46,896 bases of DNA from JAMBLL01 sp964460075 (GCA_964460075.1 CAYWPC010000019.1:1-46896); one strand, 5' to 3'; shown: positions 31,914 to 42,117, counted from the first letter of the stretch. Notes: generated by a model not told the origin, from the sequence alone. Made by a program: numbers and translations.

Positions 31914-33839
31914 GTGATTCTTGGTGCGGACGTGGGTGGTACCTTCACCGATCTCGTTCTCGTTGACCATGGGACTGTGCGAACGGCGAAGATCCCGACA
32001 TCCGAGCTACAGAGCGACGCCATTATCGAGGGACTGCACCGGCTGAGCAGTGGAGCACCGGTGGAAGCCTTCGTTCATGGAACAACAATCGCCACCAACG
32101 CCCTCCTCGAACGGAAAGGGGCACGTGTCGCTCTGATCACAGACGAAGGATTCGAGGATGTCATCGAGATCGGTCGGCAAGACCGGCCGTCTCTGTACGA
32201 TCCGTTCATTGATCGTCCTGAGCCACTCGTGGCGCGGTGCGATCGTATAGGCGTGCTAGGAACACCGGACTCGGTCGATATCGGTGACGCAGCTGCCGTT
32301 GCGGTCTCGTTGATTGAAGGGCACGCGCACCCGGACAGGGAAGCTGCGGTTGCACAACGAATCTCTGATCTTCACCCTGGGATACCGATCAGTTGCTCAT
32401 CGGTAGTCGCGCCGGAGTTCAGGGAATTCGAGCGTACATCGACGACGATTATCAACGCCTACCTCGCGCCCGCGACAAGTGCGTATCTCTGCGCTCTCGA
32501 AGATCGTCTCGTCGGTGGGCACCGGGTTGGCTCGATGGCTGTGATGCGTTCCTCCGGCGGGCTCATGTCCGCACGGGCAGCAGCCGACCTGCCGGCTGCC
32601 GTTCTCTTGTCAGGCCCGGCTGCCGGTGTTGTAGCAGCTCGCTGTGTCGCTTCGGATCTCGGTATCGACGATGCGGTGTCCTTCGACATGGGAGGCACCT
32701 CGACGGATGTGTGCCGAATCGTCGACGGTGTGATCGACGTCTCCTACGAGAGGTCTGTCGATGGTTACGTCTGCAGGATGGCGTCAGCGGGCATCCACAC
32801 CGTCGGCGCGGGAGGCGGCTCCGTTGCGTGGATCGACCCTGGGGGAGCGCTGCGTGTCGGACCTCGGTCTGCTGGCTCGGTCCCTGGTCCTGCTTGTTAC
32901 GGCCATGGCGGCACGGAGCCGACGGTGACAGATGCCAATGTCGTCCTAGGCAGAATCGACCCAGGGGCGATGCTCGCAGGAACGCTTCGCGTGAATGCAC
33001 AAGCAGCAGAGCGCGCAGTTGCACTCCTCGCAGACGGCCTTGGCATGTCCGTTATTGACACTGCGCTCGGCATCGTGGCCATCGCCGAAGATGTGATGGC
33101 AGGCGCGATTCGATCGGTTTCGGTCGAGCAGGGCAGCGATCCCCGAGGCGCATCACTGCTCGCCTTCGGTGGAGCAGGAGGCTTGCATGCCACCTCCCTG
33201 GCGAGATCACTCGGCATGGCAAGCGTGATCGTGCCTCCCTTCAGTGGCGTCCTATCGGCTGTTGGGCTCCTTCTTGCACCACCGCGCATCGACCTCACTG
33301 CAGCGGTGCTCGTGACGGATGGCAGCCTCGATACGGTCCGAGTACGTGCAGACGGCCTCGCTGTGGCAGCCGAGGAGGCACTCGGTCAGGCCAGTCACGC
33401 AGGTGCGACCCTGGAATTCATCCTCGACGTGCGCTATTGCGGCCAGGCACATGAACTTGGTGTCCCATGGGAACGCGATGAAGCGTTCGATCGGCTTGTC
33501 GAACGTTTCGATTCCTTGCACGAGGTACGCAACGGATTCTCACGCCCTGGCGACCCGATCGAGATAGTCGCTGTTCGATGTGCGGCCAGCGGGGAGCCGC
33601 CGATGACCATGCATGATCTCGGCGTGTGGACGCGGCGCTCTGCCAGGCCGCCACAGACCAGAAAGATCGTCGGTGCTTCCGGCCAAACGGTTGCCTCGAT
33701 CTACGATCGGTTGTCGCTCAGTGTCGGTGATGTCATCGTTGGCCCCGCGGTTGTAGAAGAGCAGGAAGCGACCACGTTCCTTGACGTGGGTGAGCGAGCA
33801 ACGGTTGCGTTGAACGGGTCGCTGGAGGTGACGTGGTGA
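31914..33839 (+). CDS. hyuA: Hydantoinase/oxoprolinase subunit A (HyuA)
   Basis: The 641-aa protein is of the N-methylhydantoinase A / 5-oxoprolinase type. An actin-like ATPase beginning ILGADVGGTFTDLVL is followed by HGTTIATNALLERKGARVALITDEGFEDVIEIGRQ. Later motifs are SFDMGGTSTDVC, GGGSVAWIDPGG, GPACYGHGG and LLAFGGAGGLHA. It forms an ATP-dependent ring-opening enzyme with HyuB; the ring substrate is not identifiable. GTG 31914 starts directly at the first strand. The stop overlaps the hyuB start. Confidence 0.88.
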   Translation: MILGADVGGTFTDLVLVDHGTVRTAKIPTSELQSDAIIEGLHRLSSGAPVEAFVHGTTIATNALLERKGARVALITDEGFEDVIEIGRQDRPSLYDPFIDRPEPLVARCDRIGVLGTPDSVDIGDAAAVAVSLIEGHAHPDREAAVAQRISDLHPGIPISCSSVVAPEFREFERTSTTIINAYLAPATSAYLCALEDRLVGGHRVGSMAVMRSSGGLMSARAAADLPAAVLLSGPAAGVVAARCVASDLGIDDAVSFDMGGTSTDVCRIVDGVIDVSYERSVDGYVCRMASAGIHTVGAGGGSVAWIDPGGALRVGPRSAGSVPGPACYGHGGTEPTVTDANVVLGRIDPGAMLAGTLRVNAQAAERAVALLADGLGMSVIDTALGIVAIAEDVMAGAIRSVSVEQGSDPRGASLLAFGGAGGLHATSLARSLGMASVIVPPFSGVLSAVGLLLAPPRIDLTAAVLVTDGSLDTVRVRADGLAVAAEEALGQASHAGATLEFILDVRYCGQAHELGVPWERDEAFDRLVERFDSLHEVRNGFSRPGDPIEIVAVRCAASGEPPMTMHDLGVWTRRSARPPQTRKIVGASGQTVASIYDRLSLSVGDVIVGPAVVEEQEATTFLDVGERATVALNGSLEVTW

Positions 33840-35383
33840 CTCGCCACGTTGATGCCGTTGCCCTGGAAGTGATCCGTAACCAGATGTCGCGCATTGCCCA
33901 CGACATGGGAATCGTCCTTCGCAACACGGCGTTCTCGCCCAATATCAAGGAGCGAATGGACTGCTCTGCTGCCGTGTTCAACGCCGACGGGGAGATGCTC
34001 GCTCAGGCTGAGCACATACCGGTACATCTCGGATCCATGCCGGCATCGGTCGCTGCAGTGATCCGGGTAGTCGGCCTGAATCCGAGGCCACGAACTCAAT
34101 ACGCGGTCAACGATCCGTTTGCTGGAGGAACGCACCTCAACGATCTGACGCTTGTTCGACCGGTCCACACCGGTGGCGTACTCGTGGCATGGGTCGCTAA
34201 CCGAGCGCATCACGCCGACGTTGGGGGAGAGGCGCCAGGCTCGATGCCTGCGCACGCCACACGAGTAGAGCAAGAAGGTATCGTCATCTCACCGATGGTC
34301 GCGGTCTTGGACGGCAATTGGCTGTCAGATTTCATTGACCCGTTCATTGAAGCGACCCGTACGCCAAGCGAACGTCGTGGCGACTTGAGTGCACAGCTCG
34401 GGGCGAACGAAGCGGGAGCTGTGAGGCTCGAGGCGCTGGTCGTGAACGTAGGGCTTGGGGAGTTCTCTCGGATGTCGCGCGAACTCCTCGACTACGGTGA
34501 GCGACGGATGCGCTCAGCCATTGGGGCTCTCGAGGATGCAACTGTCTTGTTTACCGACGTCATGGAATGGGAAGACGAACTCGTTCCGATTTCGGTGCGC
34601 GTCACGGTGGACGGCGATCATCTGAGAGCAGATTTCGGTGAATCATCAGACCAGGTGTGTGGCAACATCAACGCAGTTCGCGCCGTCACCGAGTCGTGTC
34701 TGTCATTCGCCGTACGTGTCGCCACAGATCCATCGATACCGCCGAACGCGGGCTCGCACCGGCCGCTCGAACTGGTGACTCGTCCAGGGTCCATCGTTGA
34801 TGCGCTCGCACCTGCAGCAGTCGCAGCAGGGAATGTGGAGACCTCTCAACGGATAGCAGATTCCCTGCTCGGCGCCCTTGCCTCGTTCGCACCCGATCGC
34901 GTCCCTGCGGCTGGTCAAGGAACGATGAACAATGTCCTCGTAGGAAACGACCGATTCGCGTACTACGAAACGGTGGCAGGTGGCCAGGGGGCGCGGCCGG
35001 GTAAAGACGGCCAATCCGGTATCCAGACCGGTATGACCAATACAAAGAACACACCGATCACCTCGCTCCGCGAGCACTACCCGTTCTCCATCACCAGGTA
35101 TCGGCTCCGAGACGGGAGCGGAGGCGACGGGCTGTATCGCGGAGGCGACGGGATCGAGCGGGCGATCCGATTCGACGAAGACGCCGTCGTGTCACTCATG
35201 GGTGAGCGTCGCATCGCTGCACCCTGGGGGCTGAGCGGCGGTGAGTGCGGCAAGAAGGGTGAGGACTGGCTGATCCACGCGAACGGGTCGAAGGAGCGCC
35301 TGCCTGGGAAATGTACGGTTGACGTCGTCGCAGGAGACGAGTTGGTCGTTTTGACGCCTGGTGGTGGTGGATGGGGCTCATGA
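33836..35383 (+). CDS. hyuB: Hydantoinase subunit B (HyuB)
   Basis: The 515-aa protein starts at GTG 33836 (33833 is possible), with GGAGGTGA about 7 nt upstream inside the hyuA end. HyuB motifs are VIRNQMSRIAHDMGIVLRNTAFSPNIKERMDCSAAVF, HIPVHLGSMPASV, NDPFAGGTHLNDLTLV, NRAHHADVGG, then TNTKNTPITSLREHYPF, and GLYRGGDGIERAI. It is the partner of HyuA in ATP-dependent hydrolysis of cyclic amides. The glcDEF genes follow 27 bp later, apparently in one operon. Confidence 0.88.
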   Translation: MTRHVDAVALEVIRNQMSRIAHDMGIVLRNTAFSPNIKERMDCSAAVFNADGEMLAQAEHIPVHLGSMPASVAAVIRVVGLNPRPRTQYAVNDPFAGGTHLNDLTLVRPVHTGGVLVAWVANRAHHADVGGEAPGSMPAHATRVEQEGIVISPMVAVLDGNWLSDFIDPFIEATRTPSERRGDLSAQLGANEAGAVRLEALVVNVGLGEFSRMSRELLDYGERRMRSAIGALEDATVLFTDVMEWEDELVPISVRVTVDGDHLRADFGESSDQVCGNINAVRAVTESCLSFAVRVATDPSIPPNAGSHRPLELVTRPGSIVDALAPAAVAAGNVETSQRIADSLLGALASFAPDRVPAAGQGTMNNVLVGNDRFAYYETVAGGQGARPGKDGQSGIQTGMTNTKNTPITSLREHYPFSITRYRLRDGSGGDGLYRGGDGIERAIRFDEDAVVSLMGERRIAAPWGLSGGECGKKGEDWLIHANGSKERLPGKCTVDVVAGDELVVLTPGGGGWGS

Positions 35384-35410
35384 GCAGCTGACCTTCACTA
35401 TTGTCGAACC

Positions 35411-36814
35411 ATGAGTCTGGTTGATGATCTCGAGCGACTGTTAGGTCCCGATCGGGTTCGTCATCATCCGCTCGATCTTGCTGTGTTCGCAAAGGACTCG
35501 GGTGTCGTGGCTGGGACGGTCGCGGTTGCTGTATTGCCGGAGACGACAAGCGAAGTGGCTGAGATCGTGCGTCTGGCGAACCGCAACGGCGTTCCCATCG
35601 TTCCTCGTGGTGCAGGTACCGGACTGGCAGGAGGAGCAGTACCGACTCGGCCAGGGTTGCTCATGGTGCTCACCCGGTTCACATCTGTCGGCGATGTCGA
35701 CACGATTGGCCGTAGCGTCTGGGTAGGGGCAGGGGTCATCAACTTGGATCTCTCCAAGGCGCTCAAGTCGTTGGGCCTGCACTTCGCGCCCGACCCGTCG
35801 AGTCAATCAGCCTGCACGATTGGGGGCAACGTCGGGACGAACGCCGGCGGTCCGCACTGTCTCGCCGACGGAACCACCGTTGCCCACATATATGCAGTCG
35901 AATTCGTCACACCCTACGGAGAGGTCGTTGTCGTGGGCGGGGAGGCCCCAGACTCGCCAGGCCTTGACCTGCGTTCCGTGGTTGTCGGCTCCGAGGGAAC
36001 TCTCGGGATCGTGACTCGGGTGCTTGTGCGATTGACGCAGAACGCGCCTGACGTTGCAACGCTCCTCATCGGATTTCCATCGGTCGAATCTGCTGCCGCG
36101 ACCGTGTCAGACGTGATCGCGTCCGGTTTGATTCCTGCCGCACTTGAGATGATGGACCAACGGATGGTTGAGGCGATCGAGAACTTTGTCAATGCCGGAT
36201 ACCCGGTAGGCGCAGCAGCCGTGTTGCTTGCCGAGGTCACAGGAATGGAGACAGCCGTCGCCGCGGATGCGGAGCGTGTCGCTACGATTGCGCGGGCCAA
36301 CGGTGCGATTGACGTTCGTGTCGCCAGAGATGACGACGAACGAGCACTGCTGTGGAAGGGTCGAAAGTCGGCGTTCGGAGCCGTCGCCCAGGCAGCTCCC
36401 GACTACTACCTCCATGACACCGTGGTGCCGCGCACACGACTCGTGGAAGTTATGAGCCAGATCTATACGATCGGTGATCGCTACGGGTTGACGATGTTGA
36501 ACGTGTTCCATGCCGGCGACGGCAATCTGCATCCGCTTGTCGCGTTCGATTCGAAGGAGCCAGGCATGCTCGAACGTGTGCAAGCTGCCGCCAAGGAGAT
36601 GGTCAAAGCATCGATCGAGGCTGGCGGCTCCCTTTCGGGTGAGCACGGGATCGGCCTCGAAAAGCGCGACCTCATGTCCCTCGTATTCTCCGAAGTCGAC
36701 CTCGACGCACAAGCTCGTATCAAGGAGGCCTTCGATCCCCGCGGGGTCATGAACCCCGACAAAGTGCTCCCAGCTGGATCACGGTGCTTCGATGCAGCGG
36801 GCGTGCGCCTATGA
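35411..36814 (+). CDS. glcD: Glycolate oxidase subunit GlcD (FAD-linked oxidase)
   Basis: The 467-aa flavoprotein has a PCMH-type FAD-binding domain (IVPRGAGTGLAGGAVPT, GGNVGTNAGGPHCLADGTT, VVGSEGTLGIVTRVLVRL) and a C-terminal FAD-linked oxidase domain (NVFHAGDGNLHPLV, SGEHGIGLEKRDLM, KEAFDPRGVMNPDKVLP). GlcD oxidises glycolate, or D-lactate in relatives, and passes electrons through GlcF. The stop overlaps the GlcE ATG (ATGA). Confidence 0.9.
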   Translation: MSLVDDLERLLGPDRVRHHPLDLAVFAKDSGVVAGTVAVAVLPETTSEVAEIVRLANRNGVPIVPRGAGTGLAGGAVPTRPGLLMVLTRFTSVGDVDTIGRSVWVGAGVINLDLSKALKSLGLHFAPDPSSQSACTIGGNVGTNAGGPHCLADGTTVAHIYAVEFVTPYGEVVVVGGEAPDSPGLDLRSVVVGSEGTLGIVTRVLVRLTQNAPDVATLLIGFPSVESAAATVSDVIASGLIPAALEMMDQRMVEAIENFVNAGYPVGAAAVLLAEVTGMETAVAADAERVATIARANGAIDVRVARDDDERALLWKGRKSAFGAVAQAAPDYYLHDTVVPRTRLVEVMSQIYTIGDRYGLTMLNVFHAGDGNLHPLVAFDSKEPGMLERVQAAAKEMVKASIEAGGSLSGEHGIGLEKRDLMSLVFSEVDLDAQARIKEAFDPRGVMNPDKVLPAGSRCFDAAGVRL

Positions 36815-37923
36815 CGGTTCCCTCGAGGGCTGTGCTGGGTGACCTGGCAGATATCACGGTCGCTGACGTGCCGTCAGAGGTCACAGCGGCTCTTGTCGTC
36901 GCCCCAAGGTCGCTCGACGATCTCGCACGGGTGATGTCGGTCGCTGCCCAACACGGGGCTCGTGTTGTGCCCGTGGGTTCTGGTTCAACGCTTCGTGGCA
37001 CCGGAACCGACATTGCGGTCACCACACACAACCTTGCAGACATCGTGGATTACCAACCTGACGACCTCACCATCGTCGTAGGTGCCGGTGTCAGCCTCCA
37101 CAAGCTCGATGAGGTGCTCGCAGAGCGGCGTCTCTCGGCAGTGCTCCCCGAGACCACCCCGGATCGCACAGTGGGCGGTGTGGTCGCATCCGGCGCGTCT
37201 GGCTATCGCAGGTTGAGGTACGGGCCGACGAGGGATCGTGTGCTCGAGGTGACCATGGCTACCGGCTACGGCGAAGTCGTTCGTGGCGGTGGCCGACTTG
37301 TGAAGAACGTAACGGGCTATGACCTCGCCCGGTTGACGGTTGGGTCCCTCGGTTCTCTTGGCATCATCGGATCCGTGTGTTTCAAGTTGTGGCCCGTGTC
37401 AACGGTGCAGCGGACCGTCACGGTCGACGGTCCGGCGTCGGTGCTGGAATCATTGTTCCAGCCCGTGGCGGTCCTTGAGACCGAGTCCGGATCCCATGTG
37501 TACCTGCAAGGTGAGCTCACGACGGTTGATCGTCAAGCTCAACACCTTGGCGGATGCTTGGTCGAGGGATTCGACTGGCCGGAGCCCGAGTCATCCCAAG
37601 TGCATCTCTCGCTGCGGGTACCCCCGCTTCACGTAAGTTCGGCTGCTGACAGGGCCCGTCAGATTGGTTCGAGTTGGTTCGTTGCTCAACACGGTGTCGG
37701 TGTCGTCGAGATGGGTGTCGACGGATACGATGCCGCAGCAGTGAGCGATCTTCGCTCGTGGGCGGAGGAGCGAAACGGGTCACTTGTCGTGTCTGCAAGC
37801 GGTCTGTCCTCGGCGGATCGCTGGGGCAGGCGGCCGCCGACCTTCGACATCCAGCAACGCATGAAGTTGCTGTTCGACCCTGCAGGGATATGCAATCCGG
37901 GCGCACTCCCAGGGGGGTTGTGA
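36811..37923 (+). CDS. glcE: Glycolate oxidase subunit GlcE
   Basis: The 370-aa second FAD-binding subunit has a PCMH domain (VVPVGSGSTLRGTGTD, LPETTPDRTVGGVVASGASGYRRLRYGPTRD, LVKNVTGYDLARLTVGSLGSLGIIGSVCFKL) and a short C-terminal domain ending MKLLFDPAGICNPGALP. The ATG lies in a 4-bp overlap with glcD. The stop shares its A with the glcF ATG (TGATG). Confidence 0.88.
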   Translation: MTVPSRAVLGDLADITVADVPSEVTAALVVAPRSLDDLARVMSVAAQHGARVVPVGSGSTLRGTGTDIAVTTHNLADIVDYQPDDLTIVVGAGVSLHKLDEVLAERRLSAVLPETTPDRTVGGVVASGASGYRRLRYGPTRDRVLEVTMATGYGEVVRGGGRLVKNVTGYDLARLTVGSLGSLGIIGSVCFKLWPVSTVQRTVTVDGPASVLESLFQPVAVLETESGSHVYLQGELTTVDRQAQHLGGCLVEGFDWPEPESSQVHLSLRVPPLHVSSAADRARQIGSSWFVAQHGVGVVEMGVDGYDAAAVSDLRSWAEERNGSLVVSASGLSSADRWGRRPPTFDIQQRMKLLFDPAGICNPGALPGGL

Positions 37924-39149
37924 TGACGTGGGTGACCGACCATCCACCTTCGACGGTCAGCCTCGACTCATGCGTGACCTGCGGGCTGTGTCTCCCCGTG
38001 TGCCCGACATACAGGCTCACCGGAGATGAGACCGCTTCCCCCAGGGGTCGACTTGCAGCAATTCAATCGGTAGCTGATGGTCGTGTGGCTATCGATCGGC
38101 GCTTCGATGAGATAACTTCGCTCTGCCTCCAATGTCTAGCGTGTGAGACGGCGTGCCCGTCGCTTGTCCCCTTCGGCAACATCATCGAATCGGCTCGTTC
38201 AGAAGCAGTCGCTCAGGGTCACAGTCGACGCCGAAGTGTGCGACGGTTCGCCCTCGTGACCGTGTTGGGGAGACAGGGGCTCCTACGTATCGTGACCCTG
38301 TTCGCGGCGATTATGCAGAGACTCCGTGTTCTGGGCCGTGTACCTGTTGTCGGTGCGGCTACAACTGGCCTTCGCAGGCTCCCCCTCTCCCTCACCCGTG
38401 CCCGCCAAGGATCGTGGAGTGCAGGCGATGGGGAACGCGTCATCCTCTTCACCGGATGCGTCGCCGATGCCTGGTTCTCCGATATCCACGCCGCGACAGC
38501 GCAGGTTCTCAGCTTGGCTGGGTACCGGGTGGAGTTACCGCAGGGCCAGTCGTGTTGCGGGGCCCTTGCAAGCCACAGCGGGTTCGGGTCGGACGCCGAG
38601 CATATGGCACGTTCGAATATCGAGGTGCTGAGCGGCACTGAGACGATCGTGGTGAATGTCGCTGGCTGCGGCGTGTACCTGAAAAGCTACGGACGGTTCG
38701 GTGCTGCCGGAGCGGTCCTTGGGGCCAGGACCAGAGATGTGACCGAGGTGGTCGCCTCGGCAATCCACGACGGGCGGTTGCCGAGGCTTGCCCGCAACGG
38801 CGTCAGCGTCGCCGTGCAGGATCCCTGCCATCTCGAGCATGGGCAGAAGATCACAGACGAGCCACGGGCGATCCTGCAAGCTGCCGGCTACGAAGTGGTC
38901 GATGTCGACCGTGGCGGCATGTGCTGTGGTGCAGCGGGCATGTACCAGATCGACTATCCCGAGATGTCAGACCAACTTGGCAGGGCGAAGGCTGCTGCGT
39001 GCGAGGCTACGGGTGTGTTCTTGGTCGCCTCGGCGAACGCAGGCTGTGAAATGCAGCTGCGGCGCTACCTTGATGCAGGCTACGAAGTGCTGCACCCGGT
39101 GGAGATCTACGCGAGGGCGCTCGATCGTTCGATCGAGTTCCCGAGTTAG
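37923..39149 (+). CDS. glcF: Glycolate oxidase iron-sulfur subunit GlcF
   Basis: The 408-aa protein has two 4Fe-4S motifs near the N-terminus (CVTCGLCLPVCP and CLQCLACETACP) and two C-terminal CCG domains (GQSCCGAL and GGMCCGAAG), as in GlcF and heterodisulfide-reductase-like subunits. It carries electrons from GlcD/GlcE to the membrane quinone pool. GTG 37920 is an alternative start. Last gene of the hyuAB-glcDEF run. Confidence 0.9.
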   Translation: MTWVTDHPPSTVSLDSCVTCGLCLPVCPTYRLTGDETASPRGRLAAIQSVADGRVAIDRRFDEITSLCLQCLACETACPSLVPFGNIIESARSEAVAQGHSRRRSVRRFALVTVLGRQGLLRIVTLFAAIMQRLRVLGRVPVVGAATTGLRRLPLSLTRARQGSWSAGDGERVILFTGCVADAWFSDIHAATAQVLSLAGYRVELPQGQSCCGALASHSGFGSDAEHMARSNIEVLSGTETIVVNVAGCGVYLKSYGRFGAAGAVLGARTRDVTEVVASAIHDGRLPRLARNGVSVAVQDPCHLEHGQKITDEPRAILQAAGYEVVDVDRGGMCCGAAGMYQIDYPEMSDQLGRAKAAACEATGVFLVASANAGCEMQLRRYLDAGYEVLHPVEIYARALDRSIEFPS

Positions 39150-39193
39150 GCACCTGCTCACCCTGAGGCTTCGAGCGCTAAACACGGTCCGCC

Positions 39194-40051
39194 TTACAGC
39201 GGGTACACCCAGATGCTCGAGGGCGATACGTCGCACCCTGCACGCCTTGTGGCCTGAACAAGCCAGTCCAGGGTTGGAATCCATATGCTCACCTGCTCTG
39301 CACCCTGGTTGTTCGCTATGTCGATGAGGGCACGGATGGATTCGTAGGCGTCTTCGGGACGCACATCGAGCATCGCGACGCGGAACGCGAGCGCATTCGT
39401 CGATGTCATGGCCCATGAACCACCGATGTCCCACAGGCCACCCAGGCGGGCTGACTCTTGGACATCGCTGGTTCGCATTGTGTGGAACTGCCATCCGATA
39501 CCGATGAGGCCCCGCATTGCTCGCCCAACGTCCGAGGAGGTCCATGCCGACATCACCAGAGGCGCATCCTGCCCTCTGCCCGGTATTGCTCGCAGCGTCG
39601 AGGGAGCATGTCTGACACCATTGCCCTCAGGGTTAGGTGTGGCTTCGCCGACCGATCGAACGGCCCGCATCATGCGTACGGTTCGACGGAAACCAACCTT
39701 TTCTACATGGCGGATCGACGATGTGTTGTCATCCTCGATCATGAGTCGCACGATGTGTGCGTCTGTCGTGCGAACCCACGACAGGAGTCGCTCCACCAGC
39801 AGCCCCGCAACACCTGTGCCTCTGTGATCTCGGCTAACCCTCACGCCATGCCCCCATGCTTCGGTTGGTGCAAGAAGCACCGTCCTTGCAACGGCGATAG
39901 GCTCGTCTCCGTCGAGGGCAACCATCGTCATCCCGTTGGGGTCATCGATCCAGTCACGAATCGCATCAGGTACGTAGTCGCCCCACTCGAAGGTGTTGGT
40001 CGTGAACGAGATGATTGCAGGGATGTCATCGTGGGTAGCTTGACGAATGTG
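39194..40051 (-). CDS. GNAT-family acetyltransferase
   Basis: The 285-aa protein starts at ATG 40051 (MHIRQATHDDIPAIISF). The GNAT core spans about residues 1-135, with the acetyl-CoA motif GHGVRVSRDHRGTGVAGLLVERLLSW (R-x2-G-x-G/A). The C-terminal half (about 150-285) is an additional domain, possibly a second, degenerate GNAT fold (AFRVAMLDVRPEDAYESIRALID). The substrate is unknown. It follows the 2-oxoacid dehydrogenase gene on the same strand with about 35 bp between. Confidence 0.8.
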   Translation of the reverse strand, partial: HIRQATHDDIPAIISFTTNTFEWGDYVPDAIRDWIDDPNGMTMVALDGDEPIAVARTVLLAPTEAWGHGVRVSRDHRGTGVAGLLVERLLSWVRTTDAHIVRLMIEDDNTSSIRHVEKVGFRRTVRMMRAVRSVGEATPNPEGNGVRHAPSTLRAIPGRGQDAPLVMSAWTSSDVGRAMRGLIGIGWQFHTMRTSDVQESARLGGLWDIGGSWAMTSTNALAFRVAMLDVRPEDAYESIRALIDIANNQGAEQVSIWIPTLDWLVQATRRAGCDVSPSSIWVYPL

Positions 40052-40086
40052 CATGAGCGGTAGCGTAGAAGCAGATCGCTCCCCCG

Positions 40087-42117
40087 TCACCAACGTGCCA
40101 GAGCCCGAGCCTCCTCGACGATGCCGTCGACATCCGGCATGACTTGGCTCTCAAGTGATGCAGCGAAGGGGAAGGATGGGATGTCTGGAGCCGCGTAGCG
40201 ACGTACCGGCGCGTCGAGCCATTCGAACGACTTCTCGGCGATCTGGGCTGCAACCTCGGCGCCATACCCCATGAACCGGTTGTCCTCGTGAACGATCAGG
40301 ACCTTGGATGTGCGCTCGATCGCCGCCTCGATCGATGGCCAATCGAGTGGCTGGAGCGACCGAAGGTCAAGCACGGTGACGTTGATTCCTTCGGTAGCGA
40401 GCCGATCGGCCGCCTCCTCTGCCATGTACGCCATTGTTCCGTAGGCAATGATCGTGAGATCGTCGCCGTCACGTCGCAGTGCAGCTTGCCCTATCGGTAC
40501 GGTATGGCCGGTGTCCGGTATCGGGCCCTTCGCGAGTCGATACAGCTTCTTCGGCTCGAGGAACATGACAGGATCCGGGTCCTCGATTGCCGCTCGAAGG
40601 AGTCCTGCTGCGTCGGCGGGCGTTGAGGGGATCACGACCTTCAAGCCTGGTACATGTGTGTAGAAGGCCTCGATCGACTGGGAGTGATACAGCGCCCCGT
40701 GGATCCCACCGCCGTACGGCGCCCGGATAGTCATGGGTAGGGACCATCGACCGTTCGAGCGATAGTGGATGCGGGCAAGTTCCGAGACGATCTGGTCGAA
40801 CGCCGGGTGAATGAAATCGGCGAACTGGATCTCAGCCATCGGAATCGAACCGGCTGCTGCGATGCCGATACCCACACCAATGACGAGCGCCTCAGCGAGC
40901 GGTGTGTTGAACGACCTCTCTGGGCCGAATCGTTCAGAGAGACCAGCCGTTACCTTGAATACGCCACCCTTCGGGTCGGCTACATCTTCGCCGAACACGA
41001 CCATGTTGTCGTTCTCCGCCATGAGATCGTGCAGCGTCGTGTTGATGGCTGCAATCATGTTGCCCACATCACCTTGGGGTGAGGGTTCGATGCTCGTGAC
41101 CGCATCTGTCGGTGTGATGGGCTGTGCGTAGACATGGCTCAATGCATCGGTTGGATCCGCGGCTGCTTCGGTGGTCTTGACCGCGGCCCGGATCTGCGCC
41201 ACGATCTCTTCCTCGATCTCGCGTTCCATCGCCGCGGTCAAGACACGTTGCTCGACGAGGTACTGGCGGAAGTTCGGGATCGGGTCTTTGCGCCGCCACA
41301 GTTCGACTTCCTCCCTACTGCGATACAGCTTGTCGTCATCATCGGAGGTGTGGGCGTAGTAGCGGTATGTCTTGGCCTCGATGAGTGTCGGCCCCTCGCC
41401 AGCTCGGGCACGCGCGACCGCGGCCGACATTGCTCCGTACACCTCAAGTACGTTGTTTCCGTCAACGACGATGCCCGGCATCCCGTATCCGACCGCTCTG
41501 TCAGCTACTTGGCCTGCGACTTCCAAGGCTGCAGGAACCGATATCGCGTAGAGGTTGTTCTGGATCAGGAAGATCACAGGCAGCTTGTGGATCCCTGCAA
41601 AGTTCATGGCTTCATGCCAGTCGCCCTCGGAGGTGGATCCCTCGCCGCCATCGACCACAACGACTGCGTCCGATCCTTTGCGCTTGAGTTCGTAGGCGAT
41701 ACCGCAGGCCTGTGGGTACTGCACCGCAATCACGGAGCCCTGCGTGAAGATGTGGAGGTCGGGCTCAGACCAGTGGTTCGGCATTTGACGGCCACCGCTG
41801 GACGGATCCATCTCTTTTGCGAACACGCCTGCGAAAACGTCCTCAGGCGACATTCCCGCTGCGAGGGCGAACGCGACGTCCCTGTAGTAGGGCATCGACC
41901 AGTCTTTCGAAGGGTCGATGGCTGCCGCAGCTCCGACCTGGGTCGCCTCATGGCCTGATACCGATACGACGAAGGGCACTCTTCCTTGTCTATTGAGTGC
42001 CCACATCCGCTCGTCCAGTTTGCGGGCGAGCAGCATCTTTCGATAGAGATCGAGCAGGTCGTCACTCGTCAGTCCCAAGGCCGTGTGGTCGATCACACTG
42101 TCAAGTCCCAATGTCAC
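40087..42117 (-). CDS. Fused E1 alpha-beta 2-oxoacid dehydrogenase (probably branched-chain)
   Basis: The 676-aa protein joins both E1 subunits. The alpha part is about 1-345, with the thiamine-PP motif DGGEGSTSEGDWHEAMNFA...IQNNLYAIS. The beta part is about 350-676, with GEDVADPKGGVFKVTAGL, FNTPLAEALVIGVGIGIA and IVHEDNRFMGYGAEVAAQI. Separate subunits are more usual. The ATG overlaps the stop of the leucine/valine dehydrogenase gene (ATGA), so the pair would deaminate branched-chain amino acids and then oxidise the keto acids. E2 and E3 genes are not in the window. Confidence 0.87.
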   Translation of the reverse strand: MTLGLDSVIDHTALGLTSDDLLDLYRKMLLARKLDERMWALNRQGRVPFVVSVSGHEATQVGAAAAIDPSKDWSMPYYRDVAFALAAGMSPEDVFAGVFAKEMDPSSGGRQMPNHWSEPDLHIFTQGSVIAVQYPQACGIAYELKRKGSDAVVVVDGGEGSTSEGDWHEAMNFAGIHKLPVIFLIQNNLYAISVPAALEVAGQVADRAVGYGMPGIVVDGNNVLEVYGAMSAAVARARAGEGPTLIEAKTYRYYAHTSDDDDKLYRSREEVELWRRKDPIPNFRQYLVEQRVLTAAMEREIEEEIVAQIRAAVKTTEAAADPTDALSHVYAQPITPTDAVTSIEPSPQGDVGNMIAAINTTLHDLMAENDNMVVFGEDVADPKGGVFKVTAGLSERFGPERSFNTPLAEALVIGVGIGIAAAGSIPMAEIQFADFIHPAFDQIVSELARIHYRSNGRWSLPMTIRAPYGGGIHGALYHSQSIEAFYTHVPGLKVVIPSTPADAAGLLRAAIEDPDPVMFLEPKKLYRLAKGPIPDTGHTVPIGQAALRRDGDDLTIIAYGTMAYMAEEAADRLATEGINVTVLDLRSLQPLDWPSIEAAIERTSKVLIVHEDNRFMGYGAEVAAQIAEKSFEWLDAPVRRYAAPDIPSFPFAASLESQVMPDVDGIVEEARALARW

